NCBI GenBank assembly: GCA_002478765.1
Contig: DLQO01000037.1
Span: 11,722-75,721 of the forward strand
DNA length: 64,000 nt
Source of the DNA: Flavobacteriales bacterium UBA7430
Lineage (GTDB): Bacteria > Bacteroidota > Bacteroidia > Flavobacteriales > UBA7430
Direction: 5' to 3'
A program made the position numbers and the translations under genes. The stretch's first letter is position 1, and each line of letters opens with the position of its first letter. The notes beneath the pieces were generated by a model. The model was not told where the DNA came from and did not search any database. It saw nothing but the letters and a program-made list of their open reading frames with translations. Below are positions 37,901 through 46,921 of this stretch, piece after piece.

Positions 37901-38680
37901 TTCAGGTCTGTTTTACCAGGTATTCCGTATGTAGGAGATTTGAACTTTGGTTATGGAGGCTCCGATGCTGTTCGGCTTTATAATCAAAATGGAACCTTAC
38001 AAGACATTGTAGACTATCAATCTGTAAATCCTTGGCCAATCTGTGCAGACGAAACAGGTTACACATTAGAATTAGTTTCACCCGACTTAGACAACGATTT
38101 GCCCGAAAGTTGGGCTTGTATCAATGTGAATGGAAGTCCTAATGCTGCAAACGATCAGGGTTTCGATCAGCTCAGTCCCACGAGACAGATGATTGCTATT
38201 CCAATTGGTTGGTCTATGTTTTCTACCTACATGATTGCAGAAGACATGGATCTGGCATCTGTAGTATCTCCAATAGTTGATGATGTAATCATCATTAAGG
38301 ACTTCAATGGGGCTGCTTATTTGAAAGAGTGGAACTTTAATGGTGTGGGTGATCTTCAAGTGGGTCAAGGCTACCAGATAAAAACTACTACTGAAGCATC
38401 TCTAGAGATATTTGGAGATTACGCCATCCCAAATGATTATCCAATAACATTAAGTCCGGGCTGGAATTTGATAGGTTACTTAAAATTGGGGCCATCTGAT
38501 GCTGCATCTGTATTCTCAGACATTAATGACTTAGGAAACTTAGTGATTGTTAAAGATTATTCAGGTTCTGCATATCTTCCGTCAATGGGCTTTAATGGTA
38601 TTGGTGATATGCATCCGAGTCGCGGGTATCAAATAAAGGTTTTAAATGAAGATGTTCTGAAATATTTACCAAATGATTAA
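34904..38680 (+). CDS. secreted CotH-kinase/lamin-tail domain protein
   Basis: A 1258-residue exported protein. Order: signal peptide (1-19, ends IHAQ), lamin-tail domain (about 20-95), a beta-sandwich region (about 110-265), a chitobiase-C-like segment (about 357-430), a CotH kinase-like domain (about 440-830) with GAYWGMYNMREKINE and RWIMYDTDFGFG (the family metal/catalytic Asp region), a second lamin-tail domain (about 930-1060), and two copies of a 65-75 residue module (1101-1170 and 1186-1246). CotH of Bacillus spores is an atypical protein kinase; activity here is unproven. No standard T9SS type A tail is seen. It is monocistronic. Confidence 0.88.
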   Translation: MRYLILTLLTLFTATFIHAQSIRFNEVVSSNSILTDEDGDTPDWIELYNDGSQNVNLENWTISDDEKDLSKWSFPSVTIPANDYLLLWASDKDRDQITSTRTLVNQGDVCKYLIPSSEPNTNWTRLNFNDSNWDNGASGFGYADGDDATSLPNGTLSVYLRKNFNISSVDEVISLILDIDYDDAFVAYINGVEVARANIIGVPPAFNASTNQDHEAQMYGGGLPDRFTISDFSSILVEGENVLAIQAHNISSGSSDFTIIPFLSAIFSEPNNLGVEPPEILNLNEKNTFHTNFKISKNAETLTLSDNLGNIIDQLLIEGLPPDVSIGVSNTSGNMVNYIETTPADQNADEEFLGTVQNELVFSENGGFKDAPVNLSLSGNDFSQLIRYTTDGSAPNALSQIYTSPIQISTNLSVRAQIYSDNYLPSPVFTESYIFDSNHEIDVLLLSVDPIDFFDEDSGIYVFGPEGTYQTDVPYFGANFWEDWERPVHFSFYENDNDEFVEFNAGVKIFGGWSRGQNSQRSLSFFARGQYGDSKFEHSFFDNVAYNDFEAFTLRNSGQDWMRSSMKDIMITSLMRGSDLDFQDHNPVATYINGAYWGMYNMREKINEHMLASKHNVDAESITLLTNNAEVIEGSNDEYNELIAYIENTDLSEDSNFEFIKDRIDLKNYTLYQATNIFINNQDWPGNNIKFWKHPDTKWRWIMYDTDFGFGPFWNISNHYDNTLSFALNPNGPGWPNPPWSTLLFRKLIANNGFRNQFINRYADELNTRFLPDNVINHIDQIYSTIEPEVLTHYTRWKDDPLLGYEITDINAHVDYYVTNMKSFGTNRHPIAKEHIKQQFNLPNFHPLAITNPDIKQGFVEVNENLNIQDETWTGDYFETVPVKLMATAAFGYEFSHWSGDLYSIDKTIEVLLTESFEVIPNFTPTETTYPLVINEINYKSIATFDADDWIELYNPNTSSIDVSNWQIKDDDDTHVFVIPDGTKIDAEGYLVIVKKETDFRSVLPGIPYVGDLNFGYGGSDAVRLYNQNGTLQDIVDYQSVNPWPICADETGYTLELVSPDLDNDLPESWACINVNGSPNAANDQGFDQLSPTRQMIAIPIGWSMFSTYMIAEDMDLASVVSPIVDDVIIIKDFNGAAYLKEWNFNGVGDLQVGQGYQIKTTTEASLEIFGDYAIPNDYPITLSPGWNLIGYLKLGPSDAASVFSDINDLGNLVIVKDYSGSAYLPSMGFNGIGDMHPSRGYQIKVLNEDVLKYLPND
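38204..38641 (+). repeat. tandem C-terminal module duplicated in the CotH protein
   Basis: The two encoded copies share GWSMFS/GWNLIG at the start, then IIIKDFNGAAYL/VIVKDYSGSAYL, FNGVGD/FNGIGD and a closing GYQIK. They are about 28 residues of linker apart at matching positions. The copies have diverged at DNA level. The module may be a carbohydrate- or surface-binding unit or an alternative secretion/anchoring signal; I do not know its name. Confidence 0.7.
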
Positions 38681-38915
38681 TCGTATGAGTTTGGATATTT
38701 GGTATTGAAAGGGTAAAGACTGTGTTGAAAAAGCACCAATTTATATGTAACACTTCATGGCATTAAATACATGTGATTGTTTGAGATCATCAAGGTAGCC
38801 TTGTGTTAAATTGTCATGTTTAATACTTCATCTATTTAATAATAGAACATGGAACAATACTTTTTTGAAATTATCGGTTTGAACTTTTTCAAAAAAAATG
38901 ATTTTTTCGAACTTA

Positions 38916-39590
38916 TTAATTTTCGAATAATTTTAAAACTACTTTCTTATAACTTTTACCAATAGGTATTTTGGTCTTACCTACCTCCAGCTGGTTGCCC
39001 CATATAGAGTCTATGAATTTGGTATTTACAATGAATGATTTATGAACTCTTTTGAAACTTGATGGTAAAATCTCTTCAAGTTTTTTTAATGATTCGAGGG
39101 TAATTAATTTTTTCTCTTTGGTGTAAATAGTCACATATTCCCTTAAACCTTCAATGTATAATATATCGTTGAATTTTATCCTATGAACTTTGTGATCAGC
39201 TTTTATATGTATGTGAGTATTTGAGGTTTTTTTTGGAGATCGAAGGCTTACCTTTTGAATTGCCTTTAAAAATCGATTGTATGCAATTGGTTTTAACAGA
39301 TAGTCAACTGCATCTAGTTCAAATCCATCTATCGCGTAGTTATTATATGCTGTGGTGAAAATGATATTTGGACTATCTATCAGTGTTTTAGCGAAATCAA
39401 CACCACTTAAGTCAGGCATTTGGATGTCTAAAAAGAGAATGTCAATTTTCTCTTTGCTCATCACTGCCATGGCTTCTTGAGTGTTTTTGCATAATCCAAC
39501 CACCTCTAATCCTGGCGTTTTATTACAGTACATTTCAATTAGCTCCCGGGCTAACTGTTCGTCATCTACAATTAGGCATCGAAATTTCAT
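38916..39590 (-). CDS. LytTR-family response regulator
   Basis: A 224-residue two-component regulator. The receiver domain has CLIVDDEQLAREL, the phosphoacceptor region ILFLDIQMPDLSG and the conserved Lys in YLLKPI. The C-terminal LytTR DNA-binding domain is intact (IHIKADHKVHRI, LYIEGLREYVTIYT, FKRVHKSFIVN). It overlaps the kinase remnant by 4 nt, so the pair once formed a LytS-LytR type operon. With the kinase truncated, its own promoter and signal input are in doubt. Confidence 0.9.
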   Translation of the reverse strand: MKFRCLIVDDEQLARELIEMYCNKTPGLEVVGLCKNTQEAMAVMSKEKIDILFLDIQMPDLSGVDFAKTLIDSPNIIFTTAYNNYAIDGFELDAVDYLLKPIAYNRFLKAIQKVSLRSPKKTSNTHIHIKADHKVHRIKFNDILYIEGLREYVTIYTKEKKLITLESLKKLEEILPSSFKRVHKSFIVNTKFIDSIWGNQLEVGKTKIPIGKSYKKVVLKLFEN

Positions 39591-40300
39591 ACCAATTCAA
39601 TTTCAAGTGAAACATGGTATTTATCTTCCGATTTAATCACATTTAATACATGTTTATTAGGGTATATTAAATCCAATCTACGTTTTACATTTTCGAGGCC
39701 TACTCCTGATATATGGTTTTTTTGTTCTTCTTTCGATACGGAATTTTCGATGACCAAAGTAATTCGGGTTTCATGACAAGATGAGGAGATATGAATAAAC
39801 CCATCTTGCTTGTCCTCAACGTTACTGTGTTTAAATGCATTTTCCACAAAGGGAATGAGAATTAAAGGTGCAATTTGTAAATCTGATTGACATGGCTTTA
39901 GATCGACTTTGACATTCGTTCGATCTTCATCTTTGAGTAGACTTAAGTCTATGAACTGACTTAAATAATCTAATTCTTGCGATAGATTCACAATTTTCCT
40001 CTCAGAATCGTAAAGTACATACCTCAATAAGTCAGACAAGCGAAGTATTGCATCAGGAGTTTTATCTGATTTTAGCTGAGCCAAGGTGTAAATGTTATTG
40101 AGATTATTGAACATAAAATGAGGATTAATCTGTGACCGAAGAAACTTAGATTCAGCTTCATGTCTTGCAATTTTCGCCTCTGCCTCGGCTTGTTCTCTTT
40201 TACGCCTGATCGTTGAGAAGGTAATAATCGTACTTAAGAAAATATCAACCCAGATTTTGAAGATATACCGGTTGTTGAAGGATATCTTTTTGCTGGTCAA
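39587..40300 (-). pseudogene. LytS-like sensor histidine kinase, 5' end deleted
   Basis: The remaining 237 codons encode the cytoplasmic part: a short coiled stretch (RRKREQAEAEAKIARHEAE), the His-kinase motif LRSQINPHFMFNNLNNIYTL with the phosphoacceptor His, and the ATPase N-box LIPFVENAFKHS and GVGLENVKRRL. Intact relatives have about 340 residues with four membrane helices; here at most part of one remains. The reading frame starts only with TTG at 40300 and is closed by a stop at 40304-40306. Upstream DNA encodes another gene on the other strand. It is best read as a truncated gene. Confidence 0.75.
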
Positions 40301-40969
40301 CCACTAGAAATTAAAATTTCACGGCAGGTTCTTTACTCAAACAATGCGGTAAATTCGTCAGATAATTTAGATTCGTTATCTGTGAGAGTTTTTGATGGAA
40401 ATTTCTATTATGACCTTATTTCAATAGGTGATGGTAAATATACACACTCTAATATTGATATTACTGAATATAGTACTTTTGAACTTGAATTCTTCTACAA
40501 CAATTTGCTAGTTTCATCCATAACAACTGTGCCTGAAAAACCAGTGAACTTATATTTATCTGATTCTATTGTTAAAGTTAGCGATGATGTCTTTACAGGC
40601 AATGATCCCGATGCATTAGAACTTTCCTGGGATAATACAGATGGCTCATACTACTTTTTATTGATAGAAAACATGGAGTCAAACCCTACTTCAATTTATG
40701 ATAACAGCAATGTGTCATCTATTAATCAATCGTTTAATTTAGCGCCAACTCAATCAGATTATTATTCAATGAATACTAGGCGTTTTTCATATTATGGTAA
40801 ACATCGAATCATATTATTTCATATAAATCCTGATTTAGCAGTACTTTATGAAGATAGTGATGACACTTCACAAAATATTACGAACCCACCGACTGAGCTT
40901 GAAAATGCGTTTGGAATATTTACCGGTATAAATGCTGACACATTATACGTAAATGTTAAGCCTCATTAA
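40238..40969 (+). pseudogene. DUF4249-like surface lipoprotein, 5' end deleted
   Basis: The frame is open from 40238 (after a stop at 40235-40237) to 40969, but the only plausible start is GTG at 40382, inside the domain. The in-frame sequence before that GTG is protein-like and fits the start of mature DUF4249-type proteins (INPDFEDIPVVEGYLFAGQP). The C-terminal part (FGIFTGINADTLYV) is also typical. The signal peptide and lipobox are missing. Its 5' end meets the truncated kinase head to head. Family assignment is moderate. Confidence 0.65.
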
Positions 40970-41309
40970 AATGAAAATGCTCAACCTAAAGAAAAGTCAC
41001 AATAGTTATCTAGAAAAATAATATTTGTTTGGTTTATGTGTTGCTCATTCCCAACAACAAACCAATTTAATCAAAACTAAATTTGTTATAATCATCAAAT
41101 CTCAATAAGACATAGTCTTTTTAGGATTTAGGTCAATAAATGAAAATTCAAAATTTAGTATTTCCGTCTGGATTTGTTCAAGACAGTCAAATGATAAATT
41201 CGTATCAGAAGCTTGAATTCTGTCTTTTCTTGTATGTGAAATAGTAAATAAGTTGAGGGGAATAAAAAAAACGGAGATTTGGTTTTTGTTAACCAATTCT
41301 CCGCTTGAG
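40970..41309. other. 340 bp region without a protein gene
   Basis: Between the truncated lipoprotein and tRNA-Arg. It holds a hairpin at 41029-41065 (TTGGTTT and AAACCAA arms, possible weak terminator) and the strong tRNA terminator at 41264-41304. Short ORFs here have no protein-like features. Confidence 0.6.
41264..41304 (-). terminator. rho-independent terminator of tRNA-Arg
   Basis: On the minus strand the stem CGGAGA-T-TTGGTT pairs with AACCAA-T-TCTCCG (one mismatch) and is followed by TTTTTTTT. It is directly downstream of tRNA-Arg(ACG). Confidence 0.9.
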
Positions 41310-41383
41310 TGACCCCGGCAAGATTCGAACCTGCAACCGTCACATTCGTAGTGTGATACTCTATCCAGTTGAGCTACGGGGCC
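41310..41383 (-). tRNA. tRNA-Arg (anticodon ACG)
   Basis: On the minus strand the acceptor GGCCCCG (41377-41383) pairs with CGGGGTC (41311-41317), with discriminator A at 41310. The anticodon loop is CTACGAA (anticodon ACG, to be edited to ICG, reads CGN) between TCACA and TGTGA. The T arm contains GGTTCGAATCT. CCA is not encoded. It is transcribed alone, between a promoter (41399-41428) and a terminator. Confidence 0.96.
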
Positions 41384-41398
41384 ATTTTAATACGGATG

Positions 41399-41428
41399 CA
41401 AATATAGGAAAGCTTTTGAAATTTACAG
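41399..41428 (-). promoter_or_regulatory. promoter of tRNA-Arg(ACG)
   Basis: On the minus strand a perfect -7 box TATATTTG lies at 41399-41406, identical to those of HU and the first tRNA cluster. The -33 element is weaker (CTG at 41426-41428, 19 bp away). Confidence 0.6.
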
Positions 41429-41440
41429 GGTAAGTAAAAT

Positions 41441-42076
41441 TTAATTTCGCTTTCTTTTTAATTTTCTTTTGAAAATTTTCTTCGGAAGATTTACTTTAGA
41501 TTCTTCTCTTTTAAAGAGTCGATCAATATTCTTTTTGTGAGTAAAAAGAACAAGAATACACACCATGATAGAAAATGATATGAGCGCATTGTTGTCACTG
41601 TTTATATAAAAGATGATGGTGGAAGGAAATGTACAAGCAGCAAGGATGGAACTTAAAGATACATATCGACTTAAAACAAGTGATGTAAGAAATGCAATGA
41701 TGGAAAAAAGTGCTGCCACTGGTTGTACGGCAATGATCACGCCAAGCAAACTTGCAATTCCTTTGCCTCCTCTAAAGCCAATGTATACCGGGAAGATATG
41801 TCCAAGTACAGCAACCATTCCGAGTCCTAACATGTTTTCAATCGATTGGTCGTTTGCTATGTAGCTCAATGCATAGGTTGAGAACCAGGCTTTGAAAATG
41901 TCTATGAATAAAACGATGCTGCCAACACGTTTACCTAAAATTCTAAAACTATTTGTTGCACCGGCATTACCACTTCCGTGTTCGCGCACATCAATGTCGT
42001 AGAATTTTTTCCCTATCCACACTGAACTGGGAATTGATCCAATTAAATAGGCACATAAAAAAAACAAGTAATCCAT
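41441..42076 (-). CDS. plsY: glycerol-3-phosphate acyltransferase PlsY
   Basis: PlsY transfers the acyl group from acyl-phosphate to glycerol-3-phosphate, the first step of phospholipid synthesis, in the inner membrane. It has about six membrane helices and the family motifs GSIPSSVWIGK, GSGNAGATNSFR and GFRGGKGIAS. The ORF is open to 42148, but the first 24 residues of that form are polar and unlike the family. The Met at 42076 gives a normal N-terminus (MDYLFFLCAYLIGS) and 211 residues. Confidence 0.94.
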   Translation of the reverse strand: MDYLFFLCAYLIGSIPSSVWIGKKFYDIDVREHGSGNAGATNSFRILGKRVGSIVLFIDIFKAWFSTYALSYIANDQSIENMLGLGMVAVLGHIFPVYIGFRGGKGIASLLGVIIAVQPVAALFSIIAFLTSLVLSRYVSLSSILAACTFPSTIIFYINSDNNALISFSIMVCILVLFTHKKNIDRLFKREESKVNLPKKIFKRKLKRKRN

Positions 42077-42552
42077 GTAATTTCTTAAGGCTCGCAATTT
42101 ATACTTTATTCTATAATTTTGTGATATGACACCAAAAATAAGTTCCAATGTCTCAGGGTTACGTTTTGGAATGTTCTTAAATATGTACTAAAGATGAGAT
42201 CAAACCCGCTATATTTTTAGCAGGAAATTCTTGATTTTGAATTTATTGTATGGGATTTGACTTGTGAATCCTTTTTGCTCTCGAAAGAATTTATATATTT
42301 ACAAGTGACTGTAATGTAATGTGTTATTGATTATTTTAATAAATTATTTTTAATGTTAGTATGATGGATTCAATATGTTGTTCTCCCTCATTATTTTTTA
42401 TGATTAATAAACCCCGGCTTGCTGGTGTATAAGCATTGTCGAAATCTGATGCACTTTTTTAATATTTGAATGGGTGATCTAGTAATGGGTGGTATATAAA
42501 TCCATGGGGTTTTTGTTGGTTGATCAGCTCTTGTAATTTAATAATATATAGA
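42077..42552. other. 476 bp divergent intergenic region
   Basis: Very AT-rich DNA between plsY and the PAS kinase, which diverge. It should hold both promoters, but no clear TTG/TAnnTTTG pair, repeat, riboswitch or small ORF stands out. Confidence 0.5.
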
Positions 42553-43635
42553 ATGAGACAGATAAGTACTTACCAAATGCTTGATGTTATTTTTGATAAC
42601 ATTGACCATGTTGTTTTTGTTACCAATGTTGATGGAATGGATTTGAAAATCTTACACATCAATGATACTTATGAGACCTTTGGCGTACATAAAGAATTTC
42701 TGTCATCAGATCCATATTTGTTTTTTAAAAAGGTAATCCATCCCAAAGATAAGAGGATGCTTATTAGAGCATTTGTAACCTCATTAAATAAAAAAATCCC
42801 CACAGATTTTGATTTTAGAATTCTCAAGTCGAATGAGCACATTTGTTGGTTGTATGGGAAATTTATTCCAGTAATCAATAATGATGGTGTCGTTACTCAC
42901 ATGGTAGGGATCTCTGCTGATGTGACTCAGAGAAAGGAGGAGGAATTGAGACTCAATAATTTATATAAAGTTCAAGGTGATGTGGTGAAGATGTTGGCAC
43001 ATGATTTACGAACTCCGATTTCTGGAGTTAAGATTCTTGTGGAGTCTTTTCTCAGATCTAAGAAAAAGGAACTACCTGTTATGGATATGAATCGAATCGT
43101 TAGCCATTGTCAAGAAACATTAATACTTATGGAGGATTTGTTGTCTTATATCCAAACAGATGTGGCATATATTAAGCTTCATATTACCGAGTTTATTGTA
43201 GAGGAGCGCGTGCATTTTGTTGCCGAATCATTTTCTACCGAAATAGCAATTAAAAATATCACGATTCAGACACCCCATACACAGACTTTATTTTCAATGG
43301 ATTCGTTGAGGTTTTCTCAAATTCTAACGAACCTCATATCGAATTCAATAAAGTTCAGTAATTCCGGAGGTAGCATAACGGTCTATCTAGAGAGAACGGA
43401 TAAGGGCTTGATCATATGCATCTCTGATCAGGGAGTTGGGATTTCTGAAGAATCATTGCCCTTTGTATTTGATGTATTTACCTCATCGAAAAGACCAGGG
43501 ACTGAAGGGGAGAAATCTACAGGTCTCGGGCTCTCCATATCAAAAAGATTGATAGAGCTTCATAACGGTACAATAGATGTTTTTTCAAAGGAGAACGAGG
43601 GGACCCTTGTTCAAATGTTTTTTCCAATCAATTAA
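42553..43635 (+). CDS. PAS-domain sensor histidine kinase (soluble)
   Basis: A 360-residue protein with an N-terminal PAS fold plus PAC segment (about 8-125, ending ISADVTQRKEEE), a HisKA dimerisation domain with the phosphoacceptor in MLAHDLRTPISG, and a HATPase_c domain (NLISNSIKFSNSGG, DQGVGISEE, TGLGLSISKRLIELHNG). There are no membrane helices, so it should sense a cytoplasmic cue. The start at 42553 is chosen over 42520 because the first 11 residues of the longer form are not conserved-looking. No response regulator is adjacent; a small SpoIIAA-like gene follows by 9 nt. Confidence 0.9.
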   Translation: MRQISTYQMLDVIFDNIDHVVFVTNVDGMDLKILHINDTYETFGVHKEFLSSDPYLFFKKVIHPKDKRMLIRAFVTSLNKKIPTDFDFRILKSNEHICWLYGKFIPVINNDGVVTHMVGISADVTQRKEEELRLNNLYKVQGDVVKMLAHDLRTPISGVKILVESFLRSKKKELPVMDMNRIVSHCQETLILMEDLLSYIQTDVAYIKLHITEFIVEERVHFVAESFSTEIAIKNITIQTPHTQTLFSMDSLRFSQILTNLISNSIKFSNSGGSITVYLERTDKGLIICISDQGVGISEESLPFVFDVFTSSKRPGTEGEKSTGLGLSISKRLIELHNGTIDVFSKENEGTLVQMFFPIN

Positions 43636-43644
43636 ACAACCAAG

Positions 43645-44031
43645 ATGATGAATAGAGAAGTTAGTACAAGTAATGAATTGTTAACTTTAGAGGATGATGG
43701 AATCTTACACTTAAGATTCCCAGTGAAGACAAGACATACGATAGAAAGTATCATAGAGCATTTAGAAGGGGTGGAGGAGATGAATGTAAGTGGAGAAGGA
43801 GTTTTGCTCTTGGTGCATTTTAAAAACTTGGTAGGAATGGATAAGGCTTCAAGAAAATTTGTAAACACAAGTCGTATGGTTGATGCACATAAGGCGTGTG
43901 CCATGCTGGTACATAGTTCCTTGTCTCAATTGATAGCAAATTTCTTTTTAGGCATAAATAAACCCAATTTTGAGATCCGTTCATTTGCAGATATTGAGAA
44001 AGCTAAACATTGGCTTTTAGAACAGAAGTAG
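43645..44031 (+). CDS. SpoIIAA-like (STAS-type) small protein
   Basis: A 128-residue protein with the pattern of the SpoIIAA-like/DUF7793 group: an alpha/beta protein with VLLLVHFKNLVGMDKASRKFVN in the middle and a C-terminal FFLGINKPNFEIRSFADIEKAKHWL, a run typical of these proteins. STAS-fold proteins act in anti-sigma or partner-switch pathways. It is 9 nt after a PAS histidine kinase and almost certainly co-transcribed, so it may be part of its signalling output. Which Met (first or second) is used is unclear. Confidence 0.7.
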   Translation: MMNREVSTSNELLTLEDDGILHLRFPVKTRHTIESIIEHLEGVEEMNVSGEGVLLLVHFKNLVGMDKASRKFVNTSRMVDAHKACAMLVHSSLSQLIANFFLGINKPNFEIRSFADIEKAKHWLLEQK

Positions 44032-44051
44032 TAAAATCGAATAATGTTGTG

Positions 44052-46877
44052 TTAATTAAATTCTGATTTAAGGTATCTTATTGTGTGGCTGTTCTTGTTT
44101 TCTAGGAGTTCTTCAGGTTTTCCTTCACACAATATCATACCTCCTTTTTTCCCACCCTCTGGTCCTAAATCAATGATGTGATCGGCTAATTTTATTACAT
44201 CCATATTGTGTTCAATGATGAGTACTGTGTTTCCTTTTTCTACCAGCTTGTTTAGGACTTCCATCAAAACACGAATATCTTCAAAATGAAGCCCTGTAGT
44301 AGGCTCATCTAAAATGAAAAGCGTATTTCCGGTATCTCGTTTACTCAACTCAGTAGCGAGTTTTACGCGTTGTGCTTCACCACCAGATAAAGTTGTGGAT
44401 TGTTGTCCCAAAGTAATGTAGCCAAGACCAACATCTTGAAGAGTTTTAATCTTTCTGAAGATTTTAGGTATGGGTTCAAAAAAAACAACAGCTTGATTGA
44501 TGGTCATCATAAGAACGTCAGAGATAGACTTCCCTTTGTATCGGATTTCTAGTGTTTCTCTATTGAAACGTTTTCCATTACACGTTTCACATAACACGTG
44601 AACGTCGGGTAAGAAATTCATTTCGATTACACGCATACCACCACCTTCACAAGTTTCACAGCGTCCTCCTTTTACATTGAAAGAAAACCTACCCGGTTTG
44701 TAAGCTCTTATCTTAGCTTCAGGAACTTCGGAAAATATTTTACGAATTTCACTCAACACCCCAGTGTAGGTGGCTGGGTTAGATCTGGGTGTTCGTCCAA
44801 TTGGTGATTGATCAATGTCAATCACTTTGTCAATGTGCTCAAGACCGCTTACGCTCTTATAGGGTAAAGGTTTTTTTAAAGCCCTAAAAAAATGAGTATT
44901 TAAAATAGGGTAGAGGGTTTCGTTAATTAAAGTTGATTTACCACTCCCCGAAACTCCCGTAACACAAACCAGTTTACCCAGAGGGAGGACTAAGTCTACA
45001 TTTTTAAGATTGTTGCCTTCCGCTCCTTTTAAAAGAATGGATTTCCCGTTTCCTTCTCTTCGTATTTTTGGAATGCTAATTTCTTTTTCGCCATTGAGGT
45101 ATTGGGTGGTAAGTGTTTGTTTTTTCATAATTTCAAGGGGTGTTCCCTCACAAACAACTTCTCCTCCGTACCTACCAGCGCCTGGGCCAATGTCAAGGAC
45201 GTGATCGGCACATTCAATCATTTCTTTATCGTGTTCTACCACCAAAACAGAGTTTCCGATATCTCGTAAGTTTTGGAGTGATTTAATAAGTCGAGTATTG
45301 TCTTTTTGATGAAGGCCAATACTAGGTTCATCCAAGATGTAGAGAACACCAACCAATTGTGAACCAATTTGAGTAGCCAAACGAATTCTTTGCGCTTCTC
45401 CCCCTGATAATGATTTTGAGCTCCTATTGAGGTTAAGATAGTCTAGGCCAACATCAAGAAGAAATTTCAATCGCGTCTTTAGTTCTTTTATAATTTCATG
45501 GCCAATGGTTCTTTGACGTTCGTCCAATGTGTTTTCAAAACGATCGAAAAACTCATAGAGTTCCGAAACGTCCATGTGAGCTAAATCAGAAATATTTTTA
45601 CCATCGATTTTAAAATGAAGAGACTCCTTTTTTAATCGATTCCCAGAACATTTCGAGCATTTCTTCTGAAGCATGTAATTTTTAGCCCACCGTTTCAGGC
45701 TGTTCGAATCTGCATGGTGGTATTGGTAGCTGATGAAGTTTGATATGCCCTCGAAATTAATTTTATAGTCTTGAGTAATTCCAAGTGTTTTGTTTGAGAT
45801 CTTGAAACTCTCTTCAGATCCGTTTAAGATGACATCCATTGCTGTGGATGGAATAGATTTTATAGGGTCTTTCAGGTCAAACTTATACCGCTTTGAAATC
45901 AGTGTGAGTTGTTTGTGAATCCAAGGACTTTTGCGGTCTGCTAAAGGTGCCAAACCTCCTCTTTCAATAGATAGATTTCGATCTGGAAATATTTTGTCTT
46001 CATCAATTTTCATTTCGATTCCCAGGCCATTACACGTTTTACATGCTCCCTTTGGAGAATTGAATGAGAAGTTATTCGGTTCAGGGTCATCGTATGCAAT
46101 CCCACTTGTAGGGCACATTAAATTTTTACTGAAGTATCTAATTTCATCTTGTTCAGGAGCGAATACTTGCATAATGCCCTTGCCATATTTTAAGGCTACC
46201 TCCAGAGATTCTTTGAGTCTTTTTTCGACATCTCCTTTGATGTGTAAACGATCAATTACAATTTCTATATCGTGATTTTTGTATCGGTCTAGCTTCATGT
46301 TCGGCATGATGTTTTGGATTTCTCCATCAATTCGAACTTTAATGAACCCTTGTTTTTGGATTTGTTCCAACAAATCTCTGTAATGACCTTTTCGTGCTTT
46401 TACGACTGGAGCCAAAAGAAGAATTTTTTGGTTGGAGTAGGATTCAAGAATGAGGTTTTTAATTTGCTCTAGGGTATAACTGATCATTTTTTCTCCTGAC
46501 TTATAGGAGTATGCATAAGATATGCGAGCAAACAGTAGGCGAAGAAAGTCGTAAATTTCAGTGATTGTGCCTACGGTGGAACGTGGGTTTTTATTTGTGG
46601 TTTTCTGTTCTATGGAGATGACTGGGCTAAGTCCATCAATCTTATCTACATCAGGTCGTTCTAGGCCCCCAAGAAATTGTCGAGCATACGCAGAGAAGGT
46701 TTCTATGTATCTGCGCTGCCCTTCTGCGTAAATAGTGTCAAATGCAAGAGATGATTTACCACTACCACTGAGTCCAGTGATGACTACAAGTTTGTCTCTA
46801 GGTATTTTGACATCAATGTTTTTAAGGTTGTGAACTTTTGCTCCTTCAACTTTAATGTACTCTTGCTGGTTTGACAT
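44052..46877 (-). CDS. uvrA: excinuclease ABC subunit UvrA
   Basis: UvrA recognises damaged DNA in nucleotide excision repair. The 941-residue protein has two ABC ATPase modules: Walker [16 protein letters not shown] and [15 protein letters not shown], and signatures [11 protein letters not shown] and [11 protein letters not shown]. The C-terminal zinc module is intact ([12 protein letters not shown], then [10 protein letters not shown]). The N-terminal zinc module reads CPTSG where most bacteria have CPxCG, with the second pair KTCNGLG present. It follows rfbC by 44 nt. Confidence 0.97.
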   Translation of the reverse strand: MSNQQEYIKVEGAKVHNLKNIDVKIPRDKLVVITGLSGSGKSSLAFDTIYAEGQRRYIETFSAYARQFLGGLERPDVDKIDGLSPVISIEQKTTNKNPRSTVGTITEIYDFLRLLFARISYAYSYKSGEKMISYTLEQIKNLILESYSNQKILLLAPVVKARKGHYRDLLEQIQKQGFIKVRIDGEIQNIMPNMKLDRYKNHDIEIVIDRLHIKGDVEKRLKESLEVALKYGKGIMQVFAPEQDEIRYFSKNLMCPTSGIAYDDPEPNNFSFNSPKGACKTCNGLGIEMKIDEDKIFPDRNLSIERGGLAPLADRKSPWIHKQLTLISKRYKFDLKDPIKSIPSTAMDVILNGSEESFKISNKTLGITQDYKINFEGISNFISYQYHHADSNSLKRWAKNYMLQKKCSKCSGNRLKKESLHFKIDGKNISDLAHMDVSELYEFFDRFENTLDERQRTIGHEIIKELKTRLKFLLDVGLDYLNLNRSSKSLSGGEAQRIRLATQIGSQLVGVLYILDEPSIGLHQKDNTRLIKSLQNLRDIGNSVLVVEHDKEMIECADHVLDIGPGAGRYGGEVVCEGTPLEIMKKQTLTTQYLNGEKEISIPKIRREGNGKSILLKGAEGNNLKNVDLVLPLGKLVCVTGVSGSGKSTLINETLYPILNTHFFRALKKPLPYKSVSGLEHIDKVIDIDQSPIGRTPRSNPATYTGVLSEIRKIFSEVPEAKIRAYKPGRFSFNVKGGRCETCEGGGMRVIEMNFLPDVHVLCETCNGKRFNRETLEIRYKGKSISDVLMMTINQAVVFFEPIPKIFRKIKTLQDVGLGYITLGQQSTTLSGGEAQRVKLATELSKRDTGNTLFILDEPTTGLHFEDIRVLMEVLNKLVEKGNTVLIIEHNMDVIKLADHIIDLGPEGGKKGGMILCEGKPEELLENKNSHTIRYLKSEFN

Positions 46878-46921
46878 TTACGATGTACTTTCTATTAAGG
46901 TTACTTAAAATATTGAAGCAT

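Noticed and set aside
41029..41065. Hairpin with TTGGTTT/AAACCAA arms as terminator of the lipoprotein remnant
   Set aside because: There is no T-run after it, so it is mentioned only as part of the intergenic region.
41102..41296. Small minus-strand ORFs before tRNA-Arg
   Set aside because: They run through the tRNA terminator or the tRNA itself and show no recognisable protein features.
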